A stretch of 15,249 nucleotides of DNA from an uncultured Asticcacaulis sp. (GCA_946482045.1 CAMLPZ010000074.1:1-15249), one strand, 5' to 3'; shown: positions 1-7,451, counted from the stretch's first letter. Notes: generated by a model not told the origin, from the sequence alone. Program-made: numbers and translations.

Positions 1-767
1 TTGTCGACGACCGCGACCGGCGGCTCGGCCAGGACGGAAACCGAAGGCACGACGATCTCGAACTTGCCCTTGCCGAGCTTGTTGACCGACAGGTGCGCCT
101 CGTTTTCCCAAGCGATCAGCACATCGCCGACGCCGCGTTCGACGAAGGTGACGGTCGAGCCACGCGCACCGGCGTCCAGCACCGGGACGTGCGCGAACAA
201 GGTCTTCAGGTATTCCTCAGCCTTGGCGTCGCTGCCATAGGTCTGCCTGGCCCAGGCATAGGCGGCCAGGTAGTTCCAGCGCGCGCCCCCGGAAGTTTTG
301 GGATTCGGTGTGATGACTTCGACGCCGGGCTTGACCAGGTCGCCCCAATCCTTGATGCCCTTAGGGTTGCCGGCCTTGACCAGGAAGACGATGGTCGAGG
401 TGTAGGGCGACGAATTGTGCGGAAATTTGGTTTGCCAGTCGGCAGGCAGCAGGCCCGACTTTTGCGAGATGGTGTCGATGTCGCCGGCGAGCGCCAGACT
501 GACCACGTCGGCGTCGACGCCATCGATGACCGCCCGCGCCTGGGCGCCGGAACCACCATGGCTTTGGCGCACAGAGACAGTCTGGCCGGTCTTGGCCCGC
601 CAGTGCTTGATGAAGGCGGCGTTATACTGCTCATACAGTTCGCGCGTCGGATCATAAGAGACGTTCAGCAACTCGACGGCTCCGCCCTTTGCGGCGGGCT
701 TCTGGCCGCAGCCGGCGGCGGTAAGCGAGGTGGCGGCGAAAGCCAGGAGAAGATGTCTGCGGTGCAT
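1..767 (-). CDS. sbp: Sulfate ABC transporter substrate-binding protein, 3' end off the window
   Basis: This is the periplasmic sulfate (or thiosulfate) receptor that delivers ligand to the CysTWA importer encoded further along the same strand. The first 255 codons are visible and the frame is open to the window edge, so the C-terminal part is missing; family members are usually about 330-350 residues. The start ATG at 767 follows a GAGGA ribosome site 7 nt upstream. Residues 1-20 form a short signal peptide ending in TAAGC, which could make Cys20 a lipidated residue, although Ala at -3 is a weak lipobox. Family signatures follow: [17 protein letters not shown] near 33-49 and [16 protein letters not shown] near 68-83, then [14 protein letters not shown]. 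These motifs are typical of Sbp/CysP. It lies 86 nt downstream of the TonB-dependent receptor gene on the same strand, so co-transcription is likely. Confidence 0.93.
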   Translation of the reverse strand, partial: MHRRHLLLAFAATSLTAAGCGQKPAAKGGAVELLNVSYDPTRELYEQYNAAFIKHWRAKTGQTVSVRQSHGGSGAQARAVIDGVDADVVSLALAGDIDTISQKSGLLPADWQTKFPHNSSPYTSTIVFLVKAGNPKGIKDWGDLVKPGVEVITPNPKTSGGARWNYLAAYAWARQTYGSDAKAEEYLKTLFAHVPVLDAGARGSTVTFVERGVGDVLIAWENEAHLSVNKLGKGKFEIVVPSVSVLAEPPVAVVD

Positions 768-805
768 GAGTTTGTCCTCTTTGCGAGCGCCCTGTTTTTT
801 GATCG

Positions 806-834
806 GGCCGGAGACTAGGGCAAAATCTCCGGCC
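806..834 (-). other. Intercistronic hairpin between receptor gene and sbp
   Basis: A perfect inverted repeat with 9-bp arms (GGCCGGAGA and TCTCCGGCC) and an 11-nt loop lies in the 86-nt spacer between the TonB-dependent receptor stop and the sbp start. There is no T-run after it on either strand, so it is not a standard intrinsic terminator. It could stabilise or process the transcript so that sbp is expressed at a different level from the receptor. The structure is seen directly; the role is inference. Confidence 0.45.
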
Positions 835-853
835 GCACTATGTAATTATTGGG

Positions 854-3244
854 TTAGAAGCTCTTCCGGACTGTGACGCCGAAGGTGCGGGGATCACCCG
901 GCTGGCCGAAGATGGCGCCGGAATTGCCCTGCTGGATGGTGAGAATCGTCAGATACTCTTCATCAAAGGCGTTCTTGATCCAGAAGTAGGTATCAAGACC
1001 GCTCGGCGTGCGGTAACCCAGGCGGAAGTTGGCGACCGTCGAGGCTTCGATGACGGCGTATTTCGATGCCGAAGCGTCCGAGTTCCAGTCCGATCGGTAG
1101 TTGGCGTCCCCGCTCAGGTAGGCCTGGCCGTCGATGCCGTTGAACGGTGCATCGATCGTGTAGTCGAAGCCCAAGGCGCCGGCCCACTTGGACACGCCCG
1201 GCAACTGCGTACCCGACAGGTCGGCGACCGAGTTGCCGGAAGTCTGCAGTTCCAGCGGCGCCGGCGCGTTCTTGAACGAGGCGTACTTGCCGTCGGTATA
1301 GGCCAGGGCGCCGTAGAAGCTCAAATTGTCCGAAACGCGGAAGCGGGTGTCGAGTTCGACGCCGCTGACCTCGACCTTCTCGACGTTGGCGAGGTAGCCA
1401 CGCAAGCTTCCTAAGCCGGAGTCGACGACATTGGCCTGGTAGTCCTTGATCGAGGTCGTGAAGGCCGCGATATTGACGGTCGCCCGGCGATCGAAGAACT
1501 GCGATTTCAGACCGACTTCGAAGGCGTCAACCTCTTCCGGGCGCAGCACGGCGCTGGCCAGGATGGGATTGCCAGCGGAGTTGGTAGGGATACCCGCGGC
1601 GTTGATGCCGCCCGACTTGAAGCCTTTGGAGTAGCTGGCATAGGTCAGCACGTTCGGTGTGACGTTATAGGACGCGCTCAGCAGTCCCGATGGCTTGGAG
1701 TCTTCCAGGTCGGCCGTATAGGAATAGGTGCGCGAAACGCCGTTCTTGGCGGCGATAAGCGCCGGGTCGGTCGTGGCGAGACCACCTGTTGCGACCTGTT
1801 CGTAGACCTGGCTCTTCTTCTCTGTGGTGTAGCGCGAGCCGGCGGTAACGCTGAGCTTTTCAGTAGCCTTCCAGGTCAGCTGACCGAAAGCAGCGAGTGA
1901 GTCGGTGTTCGAAACGGCGTGGATGCTTTGCGTGTAGCCATCGAGCAGGTTGGTCGGTACGGCGACAGCGGGCGTGCCGGTCGTGTTGCCGATCAGCCAG
2001 CGCGCGGCGTCCGCACCCCAGGCTTCGGTGCCGTTGGTTTCAACGCGTTGGGTGAAGGCGTAAAGGCCAAATACCCAGTTGAGACGCTGGTCACCGTCCG
2101 AGGCCAGGCGGAATTCCTGGCTGAGCTGGCGTTGTTCCGACGGATTGGAGGAGCGGGTCCGGATTTTCAGCGAGGTATAGTCGCGGTCATTCTGCGGCCA
2201 CCATTGCCAGGCTCGGTGCGCGGTGATCGAGGTAAAGGTGACGTCGCCCAGGTCCCAGTTGACGGTCGCCGAATACCCCTTCACGCGCTGCTTTGCCTGG
2301 ATCTCGCCGTCGACATCGACCAGGCGGTCATAGACGTTTTGCGAAGCAGGGGTATAGCCGGCCTGGGCTGACAGGTACGGAAACTGGCGGTTGGCGTTGC
2401 GGAGCGTCGCGCCGTAACGCACGAAGCCCTGCGTATTGGCTTCAGGGTCCGACAGCGAATAGTCGCTCGACAGCTTGATGCTCAGTGTATCGGAGGGCGT
2501 GAACAGCAGGTGGCCGCGCAGGATATGGCTATTCAGGTCGTTCTGCTTGGTTTTGGTCGTTACGTTGTAAAGGAGGCCGTCGCGGCGGGTCGAGCTGAAG
2601 ACGATGCGGCCGGCCAGCTTGCCGTCGATCAAAGGTCCGTTGAGCATCGCCTTGGTCTGGACGAAGTTCTCGCTGCCCAGCGAGACCTCAAGATTGGCTT
2701 CAGGCGTAAAGGTCGGAGCGCGGGTGACGATGTGGATGGCGCCGGCGGTGGTGTTCTTGCCGAACAGCGTGCCTTGCGGACCGCGCAGGACTTCGATGCG
2801 CTCGATATCGACCAGGTCAATCAGGGCCGAGCCCGGACGGGCGTAAAAGACTTCGTCGACATAGATGCCGACGCCCTGTTCCAGGCCGTCATTGGTCAAG
2901 CCGATGGTCGAACCCAGGCCGCGGATGGTGGTGGCCGTGTTGCGCGGGTTGGAGGTGATCAGTTGGATGGTCGGCTGGTAGCGCTGAAGCTGGTCGATAT
3001 TGTTGACGCCGGTCTTGTCGAGCTGTTCGCCGCCGACCACCGAGATGGCGACGGGGACGGTCTGGACGCTTTCCGAACGGCGGCGGGCGGTGACAAGGAC
3101 TTCGCCGTTGGTTTCGTCGGGCAGGATGGCGTCGCCGGCTTCGGCGGCGCAGGTGGGCGCGCCAGTCAGGAACAGGCCCAAGACGACGCTTAGCGCGGTG
3201 CTGGCCAGGATGTACTTTTTCATGGAGGATATTCCTATGGTCAT
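854..3244 (-). CDS. TonB-dependent outer membrane receptor
   Basis: This is an energy-coupled outer-membrane importer. With start 3244 it has about 796 residues, normal for the family. The ATG at 3244 is 10 nt after a strong GGAGG; a GTG at 3250 and an ATG at 3223 (MKKY...) are the alternatives. An N-terminal signal peptide (basic MKKY, hydrophobic stretch, then APTCAAEA) is followed by a plug domain opening with EVLVTARRRSESVQTVPVAI. IERIEVLRGPQGTLFGKNT, the typical plug motif, comes next, then a long beta-barrel ending in VTVRKSF with the usual terminal Phe. It sits between the yezD/rrf2 pair and sbp on one strand, in a sulfate-uptake cluster. A sulfur-containing ligand such as a sulfate ester or sulfonate is therefore plausible, but this is inferred from context only. 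The family call is firm and the substrate unknown. Confidence 0.92.
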   Translation of the reverse strand: MTIGISSMKKYILASTALSVVLGLFLTGAPTCAAEAGDAILPDETNGEVLVTARRRSESVQTVPVAISVVGGEQLDKTGVNNIDQLQRYQPTIQLITSNPRNTATTIRGLGSTIGLTNDGLEQGVGIYVDEVFYARPGSALIDLVDIERIEVLRGPQGTLFGKNTTAGAIHIVTRAPTFTPEANLEVSLGSENFVQTKAMLNGPLIDGKLAGRIVFSSTRRDGLLYNVTTKTKQNDLNSHILRGHLLFTPSDTLSIKLSSDYSLSDPEANTQGFVRYGATLRNANRQFPYLSAQAGYTPASQNVYDRLVDVDGEIQAKQRVKGYSATVNWDLGDVTFTSITAHRAWQWWPQNDRDYTSLKIRTRSSNPSEQRQLSQEFRLASDGDQRLNWVFGLYAFTQRVETNGTEAWGADAARWLIGNTTGTPAVAVPTNLLDGYTQSIHAVSNTDSLAAFGQLTWKATEKLSVTAGSRYTTEKKSQVYEQVATGGLATTDPALIAAKNGVSRTYSYTADLEDSKPSGLLSASYNVTPNVLTYASYSKGFKSGGINAAGIPTNSAGNPILASAVLRPEEVDAFEVGLKSQFFDRRATVNIAAFTTSIKDYQANVVDSGLGSLRGYLANVEKVEVSGVELDTRFRVSDNLSFYGALAYTDGKYASFKNAPAPLELQTSGNSVADLSGTQLPGVSKWAGALGFDYTIDAPFNGIDGQAYLSGDANYRSDWNSDASASKYAVIEASTVANFRLGYRTPSGLDTYFWIKNAFDEEYLTILTIQQGNSGAIFGQPGDPRTFGVTVRKSF

Positions 3245-3300
3245 GTGCACATCACCTCCGTGGTCCGGTCAGCGATTTGTTTGTTTTGTTTATTTTTGCT

Positions 3301-3319
3301 TGTCCTGATGTTCAGGACA
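3301..3319 (-). other. Perfect hairpin over the yezD stop codon
   Basis: TGTCCTGA-TGT-TCAGGACA is a perfect inverted repeat with 8-bp arms and a 3-nt loop. It contains the stop codon of the YezD-like gene and lies 57 nt upstream of the receptor start. The minus-strand sequence after it is A-rich (AAGCAAAAATAAAC), not T-rich, so it is not a normal terminator. An intercistronic processing or stabilising stem, or an operator, are both possible. Confidence 0.45.
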
Positions 3320-3515
3320 GACTTTCTGAGAGGGGCTTGCCCTTGACGTCGAAGCGCACCTTTTCGCTGCGTTCGATCTGGACGACGCGGGAATCGTGGA
3401 TGACGATCTCCAACGTGCCGAAGCGGATTTGCTGCAGGCTTTGCAGGATGTGACGTTCGATGTCGCTCAGTTCGGCGACGTCTGGGCGCGCGGGGGCGAT
3501 GGACGATACACTCAT
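3312..3515 (-). CDS. YezD-like small protein (DUF2292)
   Basis: This gene encodes a 67-residue protein. The ATG at 3515 follows GAGG with a 5-nt gap. An in-frame upstream extension to 3662 would run into rrf2 and is not used. After a variable N-terminus, ELSDIERHILQSLQQIRFG (about 15-33) and TLEIVIHDSRVVQIERSEKVRF (about 34-55) match the YezD/DUF2292 pattern of a short helix followed by a beta-hairpin of the form 'G.(L/V)xIxIHDg.VvqIe...K.Rf'. The molecular function of the family is not established. The gene lies 47 nt after the Rrf2 gene and before the TonB receptor, inside a sulfur-uptake cluster, so a role in sulfur or cysteine metabolism is likely from context. The family assignment is from memory of its motif. 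Confidence 0.78.
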   Translation of the reverse strand: MSVSSIAPARPDVAELSDIERHILQSLQQIRFGTLEIVIHDSRVVQIERSEKVRFDVKGKPLSESLS

Positions 3516-3562
3516 GTGATCCTCGTCTTTGAAGAGCAGTGAAACTATGAAATCAGGCGGTG

Positions 3563-3982
3563 TTAGGCGACCTTGACGCCGATAAGATCGGCCAGACATC
3601 GGCCATCGAGAATGCCCGACATGGCGTTGCGCACATCCAGCATGACGTGGCGCAGACGGCATGCCGCTTCATCCCGGCAGTCTTCGCACTTCTGGTAGGC
3701 GGTTAAAGACGCGCAACGAATGGGGGCCAGCGGGCCATCGATGATGCGGATAATGTCACCCAGAAAAATGTCCTTTGGGGACTTCGCCAGGAAGTAGCCG
3801 CCGAAGATCCCGCGCTTGGAATCGACAATGCCGTTCTGGCACAGTTCCTGGAGGATATTGTCCAGGAACTTCTGGGGTATATTTTCCGCTTCCGCGATCT
3901 GCTTGCTGGGCAGTTGGGGAGCGTCACTCTGAGCCATGTAAATAAGCGCCTTCAACGCGTATTTGGCTTTCATGGATAGCAC
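3563..3982 (-). CDS. Rrf2-family transcriptional regulator, sulfur/cysteine type
   Basis: This is a 139-residue winged-helix DNA-binding regulator. It starts at a GTG (3982), supported by AGGAGAGG 6 nt upstream; the ATG at 3973 is too far from that site. The N-terminus MLSMKAKYALKALIYMA, the helix-turn-helix region LPSKQIAEAENIPQKFLDNIL (about 24-44) and the wing KRGIFGGYFLAKSP (56-69) are classic for Rrf2. A Cys-rich segment follows: C90, C99, C102 and C108. The spacing C-x8-C-x2-C-x5-C differs from the CX5CX5C Fe-S ligand set of IscR. It resembles Rrf2 proteins found near cysteine biosynthesis genes, of the CymR type. It heads an apparent operon with the YezD gene and the TonB receptor and probably controls sulfur acquisition. 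Its own promoter is flanked by AATC/GATT repeats, suggesting autoregulation (inference). Confidence 0.9.
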   Translation of the reverse strand: MLSMKAKYALKALIYMAQSDAPQLPSKQIAEAENIPQKFLDNILQELCQNGIVDSKRGIFGGYFLAKSPKDIFLGDIIRIIDGPLAPIRCASLTAYQKCEDCRDEAACRLRHVMLDVRNAMSGILDGRCLADLIGVKVA

Positions 3983-4008
3983 GTGTTGCCTCTCCTGCTG
4001 CCGTATCT

Positions 4009-4073
4009 AATCTACACTGATTTAATAGGATTTGGTCCAAACTGTGTCAATGAAGTTTAATCTCTACTAGATT
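4009..4073. promoter_or_regulatory. AATC/GATT repeats around the rrf2 promoter (candidate operators)
   Basis: AATCTctactAGATT (4059-4073) is a perfect 5-bp-arm inverted repeat just upstream of the -35. AATCtacactGATT (4009-4022) overlaps the -10 edge and the start site. A third related element, GATTggctAATC, lies outside at 4098-4109, and TAGATTGG occurs at both 4069 and 4097. Placement on both sides of the promoter fits repressor binding. That the protein is Rrf2 is inference. Confidence 0.4.
4022..4050 (-). promoter_or_regulatory. Near-consensus sigma-70-type promoter for rrf2
   Basis: On the minus strand TTGACA (4050-4045) is separated by exactly 17 nt from TATTAA (4027-4022). A full -35 and a 5/6 -10 with ideal spacing make this the best promoter in the window. 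Transcription would start near 4015, about 33 nt upstream of the GTG start of the Rrf2 gene. Such a strong promoter next to a repressor gene suggests it is normally held down by a regulator, probably Rrf2 itself. Confidence 0.72.
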
Positions 4074-4234
4074 GGTTTATATTAAGGCCCGGGTTTAGAT
4101 TGGCTAATCGAAGCCACACATTCGCGAACTATCAACACGCCGGTGGTTTATGATCATATGAGATACAAACTTTTATAAATGAAAGGTAGCGCTATCAATT
4201 TCGTTGACAACATTGTTCTTTCATGTGAATTTGA

Positions 4235-4470
4235 ACTGGGGATTTCCAGTATTGTGTCGTTACCCATGAGCTACCGCGTGTGCGGCAGCGACGGCGCCTA
4301 TGCTCATCCCAGCAAATTAAGACCTGGCCGGAGAATGTATCGCCAAGACCACGAAATTTGATGTGTATGATCAAGTTGCTTGAGACCGGACGCCGTTCCC
4401 TACGGCGGAGTTAGCCAACAGAACATTCGTAAGGCCGAGCCTTCAAGTCCATGACTTGAAGGCTTTTTTT
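4235..4470 (+). ncRNA. Candidate small RNA in the 502-bp rrf2-cysA gap
   Basis: The gap 3983-4484 carries no convincing gene. Its right part has three plus-strand hairpins: 4270-4289 (GCTaCCGC/GCGGcAGC, one A-C mismatch, GTGT loop), 4391-4407 (CGCCG/CGGCG), and a strong intrinsic terminator at 4438-4470. The neighbouring genes both read the other way, so the terminator needs a plus-strand transcript of its own. A possible promoter is TTGACA at 4204-4209 with a poor -10 (extended TGtGAATTT at 4224-4232), which would give an RNA of about 235 nt. The 5' end is uncertain. A 60-codon ORF at 4179-4361 has no ribosome site and is not supported. No known RNA family was recognised. Confidence 0.3.
4438..4470 (+). 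terminator. Intrinsic terminator, plus strand
   Basis: AGCCTTCAAGTC (4438-4449), loop CAT, GACTTGAAGGCT (4453-4464): 12-bp perfect stem running into a T-run that ends at 4470. Seven T's lie on the plus strand and no T-run on the minus strand, so it works only for plus-strand transcription. No plus-strand gene precedes it. It ends 14 nt from the 3' end of cysA, which converges on it. Confidence 0.85.
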
Positions 4471-4484
4471 CGGTCTATGACGAC

Positions 4485-5519
4485 TTAAGCGAAGGCGTAG
4501 ACCTTGGTGGGACGCACAAAGACAGCGTCGCCGGCGTGCAGGGTCGAGGCGTCGGAGTTGTGGGCGTGCTGGGTCTCGTAAACCGTGCCGTCGCCAAGGC
4601 GGATTTCCAGGCGCAGGTTGGCGCCGGCCGGAAGGACTGACAGGACCTTGCCGGCAAAGCCCGGGCCCGTGCGCGAGACCTCACTGTCGAACGGGCGAAA
4701 ACGCACCGTCACCTGGCCATTGGCGGCCGACGACACCGCCGGCACAGAGAAGCCGTCAAACGTCACCTTGCCGCCGGACAAGGCGCCTTGCGCTATGTTG
4801 GCGTGGCCCAGGAAGTCAAAGACGAAGGCGGTCTTGGGCTGACGATAAAGTTCCAGCGGCTCGCCGATTTGCTCGATCTCGCCGCCCTTCAGCACGACGA
4901 CGCGGTCGGCGAGGTCCAGCGCCTCCTCCTGGTCGTGGGTAACGAAGACGGTCGTGACGCCGGTTTCATCGTGGATCTTGCGCAGCCAGCGACGCAGGTC
5001 CTTGCGCACCAGGGCGTCGAGCGCGCCGAAGGGCTCATCGAGCAGCAGCAGGCGCGGCGAGATGGCCAATGCGCGCGCCAGGGCAACACGCTGACGCTGG
5101 CCGCCAGACAGTTGGGTCGGGTACCGCTTGCCGAAGTCTTCCATCTGGATCAGGCTTAGCAGACTTTCGACCTTGGCCTTGATGTCGGCTTTGGAGGGAC
5201 GCTCCTTGCCGGGGCGGACGTCGAGGCCGAAGGCAATGTTCTGGGCGACCGTCATGTGACGGAAGAGGGCGTAGGACTGGAACACCATGCCGACGCGGCG
5301 GTCGCGAGCATTGAGCCGGAGGAAGTCCTCACCCTCGAAGGTGATGGCGCCCGAATTCGGCTGGTCGAGGCCGGCGAGAAGGCGCAGGAGCGTCGTCTTC
5401 CCCGAACCCGACGGCCCCAGCAGCGCCAGGAACTCGCGCGGGCGCGCTTCGAACGACACTTCGTGCAGGGCGGCGAAGTTGGTGAAGCTTTTGGAAACGT
5501 TTTGGACGATCAAAGACAT
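4485..5519 (-). CDS. cysA: Sulfate/thiosulfate ABC transporter ATP-binding protein CysA
   Basis: This is the ATPase subunit of the inner-membrane sulfate importer, 344 residues from ATG 5519 (MSLIVQNVSKSF). The upstream in-frame extension to 5567 lies inside cysW and is rejected. Walker A GPSGSGKTT is at about 35-43, the Q-loop Gln at 81, the ABC signature LSGGQRQR at 137-144, Walker B LLLLDEP at 157-163 and the switch His at 195 (VFVTHDQEEA). From about 235 a C-terminal TOBE-like domain follows, as in CysA/MalK-type ATPases. The gene lies 5 nt after cysW, last in cysT-cysW-cysA. The order and strand are those of classical sulfate uptake operons, which distinguishes it from other MalK-like ATPases. 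All catalytic motifs are intact. Confidence 0.95.
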   Translation of the reverse strand: MSLIVQNVSKSFTNFAALHEVSFEARPREFLALLGPSGSGKTTLLRLLAGLDQPNSGAITFEGEDFLRLNARDRRVGMVFQSYALFRHMTVAQNIAFGLDVRPGKERPSKADIKAKVESLLSLIQMEDFGKRYPTQLSGGQRQRVALARALAISPRLLLLDEPFGALDALVRKDLRRWLRKIHDETGVTTVFVTHDQEEALDLADRVVVLKGGEIEQIGEPLELYRQPKTAFVFDFLGHANIAQGALSGGKVTFDGFSVPAVSSAANGQVTVRFRPFDSEVSRTGPGFAGKVLSVLPAGANLRLEIRLGDGTVYETQHAHNSDASTLHAGDAVFVRPTKVYAFA

Positions 5520-5524
5520 AAACT

Positions 5525-6370
5525 TCAGTGTCTCCGGTGGGCGGCCAGTTCGCCGGCAAAACGCCACTCAAGCAGGGTCTTCAGGACCAGGGTGATGAGG
5601 GCCAGGCCCGTCAGGATGGAGGCGCAGGCAAAGGCCGCAACCGATTCATATTGATAGTGCAGGATCTCGATCTGCAAGGGCAGGGTATTGGTCAGGCCGC
5701 GGATATGGCCGGACACGACGCTGACCGCGCCGAATTCTCCCATGGCGCGGGCGGTGCACAGCAGCACGCCGTACAGCAGCGCCCATTTGATGTTGGGCAA
5801 GGTAATCCGGAAGAAGACGTCCCAGCCGCGCGCGCCCAGCGTCACGGCGGCAACCTCTTCGTCCGTGCCCTGGTCGATCATCAGCGGGATCAGTTCGCGC
5901 GCCACGAAAGGCAGGGTAACGAGGACTGTCGCCAGCACCAGCCCCGGCAGGGCGAAGACGATCTTGATGTCATTCTCGCGCAACCAGCCGCCGAACCAGC
6001 CGTTGGCACCGAACAGAAGGATCCACACCAGGCCCGAGATGACCGGCGAGATGGTAAAGGGCAGGTCGAGAATGGTCAGCAGGATGCCCTTGCCCTTGAA
6101 CTCGAAGCGCGTGATGCACCAAGCGGCAGCCAGCCCGAATACGGCGTTGAGCGGCACAGCGATAGCCGCGACCAGAAGGGTAAGCTTGACGGCCGCGACG
6201 GTGTCGGGCTGGGTCAGCGCCGCGAGATAGGGCGACGGGCCGTCCTTCAGGGCTTCGACCACGACGACGACCAGAGGCAGGATGATGATCAGGCCAAGCC
6301 AAAGGATGGCCGTGGCCGTCAGGCCGATGGCGCCGGCGGTCTTGGGCAGGGTAGGGGCGCGGGCGGTCAT
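5525..6370 (-). CDS. cysW: Sulfate ABC transporter permease CysW
   Basis: This is one of the two inner-membrane permease subunits of the sulfate importer, 281 residues from ATG 6370. That start codon overlaps the cysT stop (ATGA), which implies translational coupling; the longer ORF to 6403 is therefore rejected. Hydrophobic segments alternate through the protein. The EAA loop that docks on CysA is seen as [20 protein letters not shown], about 171-190, followed by [26 protein letters not shown] (about 211-225) and the ending with [13 protein letters not shown] are typical of CysW. Five nucleotides separate it from cysA. Confidence 0.95.
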   Translation of the reverse strand: MTARAPTLPKTAGAIGLTATAILWLGLIIILPLVVVVVEALKDGPSPYLAALTQPDTVAAVKLTLLVAAIAVPLNAVFGLAAAWCITRFEFKGKGILLTILDLPFTISPVISGLVWILLFGANGWFGGWLRENDIKIVFALPGLVLATVLVTLPFVARELIPLMIDQGTDEEVAAVTLGARGWDVFFRITLPNIKWALLYGVLLCTARAMGEFGAVSVVSGHIRGLTNTLPLQIEILHYQYESVAAFACASILTGLALITLVLKTLLEWRFAGELAAHRRH

Positions 6371-7260
6371 TTCGCAGCTCCCTGGCCACGGCTGGAAATC
6401 CACAGCTGGACCATGTTGAGCACGATAAGCACGCCGAACGACATCATCAGCATGATCAGAGCGACGCTGGCGGCGCCGGCATAATCGAACTCCTGCAGCT
6501 TGATGATGATCAGCAGCGGCGCGATCTCGGTGACGTTCTGCTTGTTGCCGGCGATGAAGATCACTGAGCCATACTCACCGACGGCGCGGGCCAGTGACAG
6601 CGAAAAGCCCGAGATCAGCGCGGGCGTCAGGCCCGGCAGGATGACGCGGATGGCGGTCTGGATGGGTGTGGCGCCGAGTGTACGCGCGGCCTCTTCGACC
6701 TCCGCGTCGAACTCGGCCAGGACCGGTTGCACGCTACGGACGATGAAGGGCAGGCCCACAAAGACGAGGGCGATGAAGATACCGAGCGGCGTATAGGCGA
6801 CCTTGATGCCGAGAGGGGTCAGAATGGAGCCGATCCAGCCATTGGGGGCATAGAGCGCGGTCAGGGCGATGCCGGCGACCGCGGTCGGCAGGGCGAAGGG
6901 CAGGTCGACCAGTGCATCCATCAGGCGCTTGCCGGGGAACTCATAGCGCGTCAGGACCCAGGCGATGGCCAGACCGACGAACAGGTTGAGAAAAGCGGCG
7001 GCCGCCGCGACACTGAAGCTCAGGCGCAGGGCCGACAGGACGCGACCGTCGGTCAGGTTGAACAGGAAGCCTTGAAGTCCGTGCTCCCACGGCCGCGCCG
7101 CCAGCGCCGCCAACGGAATAAGGACGATCAGTGACAGATAGGTCAGGGTGACGCCCAGCGACGACTTGAAGCCCGGAAGGACGCGGGTATGCAGGCTGGC
7201 CTTGGGGGGCTTGAAGCCTTCGGGCACAGGCGCGCGCGCGGGCGTTGCGGATGACGTCAT
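6367..7260 (-). CDS. cysT: Sulfate ABC transporter permease CysT (CysU)
   Basis: This is the other inner-membrane permease of the sulfate importer, 297 residues. ATG 7260 has AGG 6 nt upstream. A cytoplasmic N-terminus is followed by several membrane segments. [21 protein letters not shown] (105-125) and the EAA loop [20 protein letters not shown] (189-208) are typical, and [12 protein letters not shown] (about 228-239) is the family hallmark. It is the first gene of cysT-cysW-cysA and overlaps cysW by 4 nt. Its leader contains a strong hairpin with a U-rich tail and a small upstream ORF whose stop overlaps this start codon, so expression may be controlled by attenuation (inference). Confidence 0.95.
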   Translation of the reverse strand: MTSSATPARAPVPEGFKPPKASLHTRVLPGFKSSLGVTLTYLSLIVLIPLAALAARPWEHGLQGFLFNLTDGRVLSALRLSFSVAAAAAFLNLFVGLAIAWVLTRYEFPGKRLMDALVDLPFALPTAVAGIALTALYAPNGWIGSILTPLGIKVAYTPLGIFIALVFVGLPFIVRSVQPVLAEFDAEVEEAARTLGATPIQTAIRVILPGLTPALISGFSLSLARAVGEYGSVIFIAGNKQNVTEIAPLLIIIKLQEFDYAGAASVALIMLMMSFGVLIVLNMVQLWISSRGQGAAK

Positions 7261-7376
7261 GCGTGACCTGGATTAACGAAACAGAAACGCCGGCGAAAAG
7301 CAAACTCCGCCGGTGGAGTATAGGCTATACCCCACCCGGCGGGAGACGTCATATCAGAAATCATCGGCGCTTTCAT
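7257..7376 (-). CDS. Possible leader peptide overlapping the cysT start
   Basis: A 39-codon ORF starts at ATG 7376 and ends in TGA at 7257-7259, overlapping the cysT start codon as ATGA. It begins MKAPMISDMT, with three Met codons in the first nine, and the codons after that pass through the leader hairpin. No good ribosome site is visible. It may be chance, but the exact coupling with cysT and the position across the hairpin make it a leader-peptide candidate. No homolog was recognised. Confidence 0.2.
   Translation of the reverse strand: MKAPMISDMTSPAGWGIAYTPPAEFAFRRRFCFVNPGHA
7293..7345 (-). terminator. Leader hairpin with U-rich tail upstream of cysT (candidate attenuator)
   Basis: In minus-strand RNA the arms CUCCCGCCGGGUGGGGUAUAG and CUAUACUCCACCGGCGGAG pair almost fully, with two single-base bulges and one G-U pair. 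They are followed directly by UUUGCUUUUC. The core GTATAG-C-CTATAC is perfect. The variable pair is a G-U wobble in minus-strand RNA but A-C on the plus strand, so the minus-strand RNA is the better-paired form. The stem ends about 45 nt before the cysT start. An attenuator is likely; a palindromic protein-binding site is the alternative. Confidence 0.5.
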
Positions 7377-7445
7377 CAGAGTCTCTAACCCATGCGCGTG
7401 ATCGGGGCGTGACAGCCCGTGCGCGGAGTAGATATGCCCGCACAT

Positions 7446-7451
7446 ATTATA
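7446..7451 (-). promoter_or_regulatory. Perfect -10 hexamer upstream of cysT, no -35
   Basis: TATAAT on the minus strand lies about 185 nt upstream of cysT. The -35 position (7469-7474) reads CAGAGC, which is poor, so an activator would be needed if this is the cysTWA promoter. The leader would then be about 180 nt and include the hairpin and the small ORF. The same AT-rich stretch could also serve the plus-strand nuclease gene (TATTAT at 7445-7450). Confidence 0.35.

Noticed and set aside
93..818. Long plus-strand ORF opposite sbp, and similar ones opposite the receptor, cysW and the desaturase
   Set aside because: They are antisense frames of clear genes, kept open by high GC, with no recognisable domains.
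3312..3662. Longer version of the YezD-like ORF starting inside rrf2
   Set aside because: The extension overlaps rrf2 in another frame; ATG 3515 has a good ribosome site and the family is short.
4179..4361. 60-codon plus-strand ORF in the rrf2-cysA gap
   Set aside because: No ribosome site, no recognised motif, and codon use unlike the neighbours; the region reads better as regulatory or RNA sequence.
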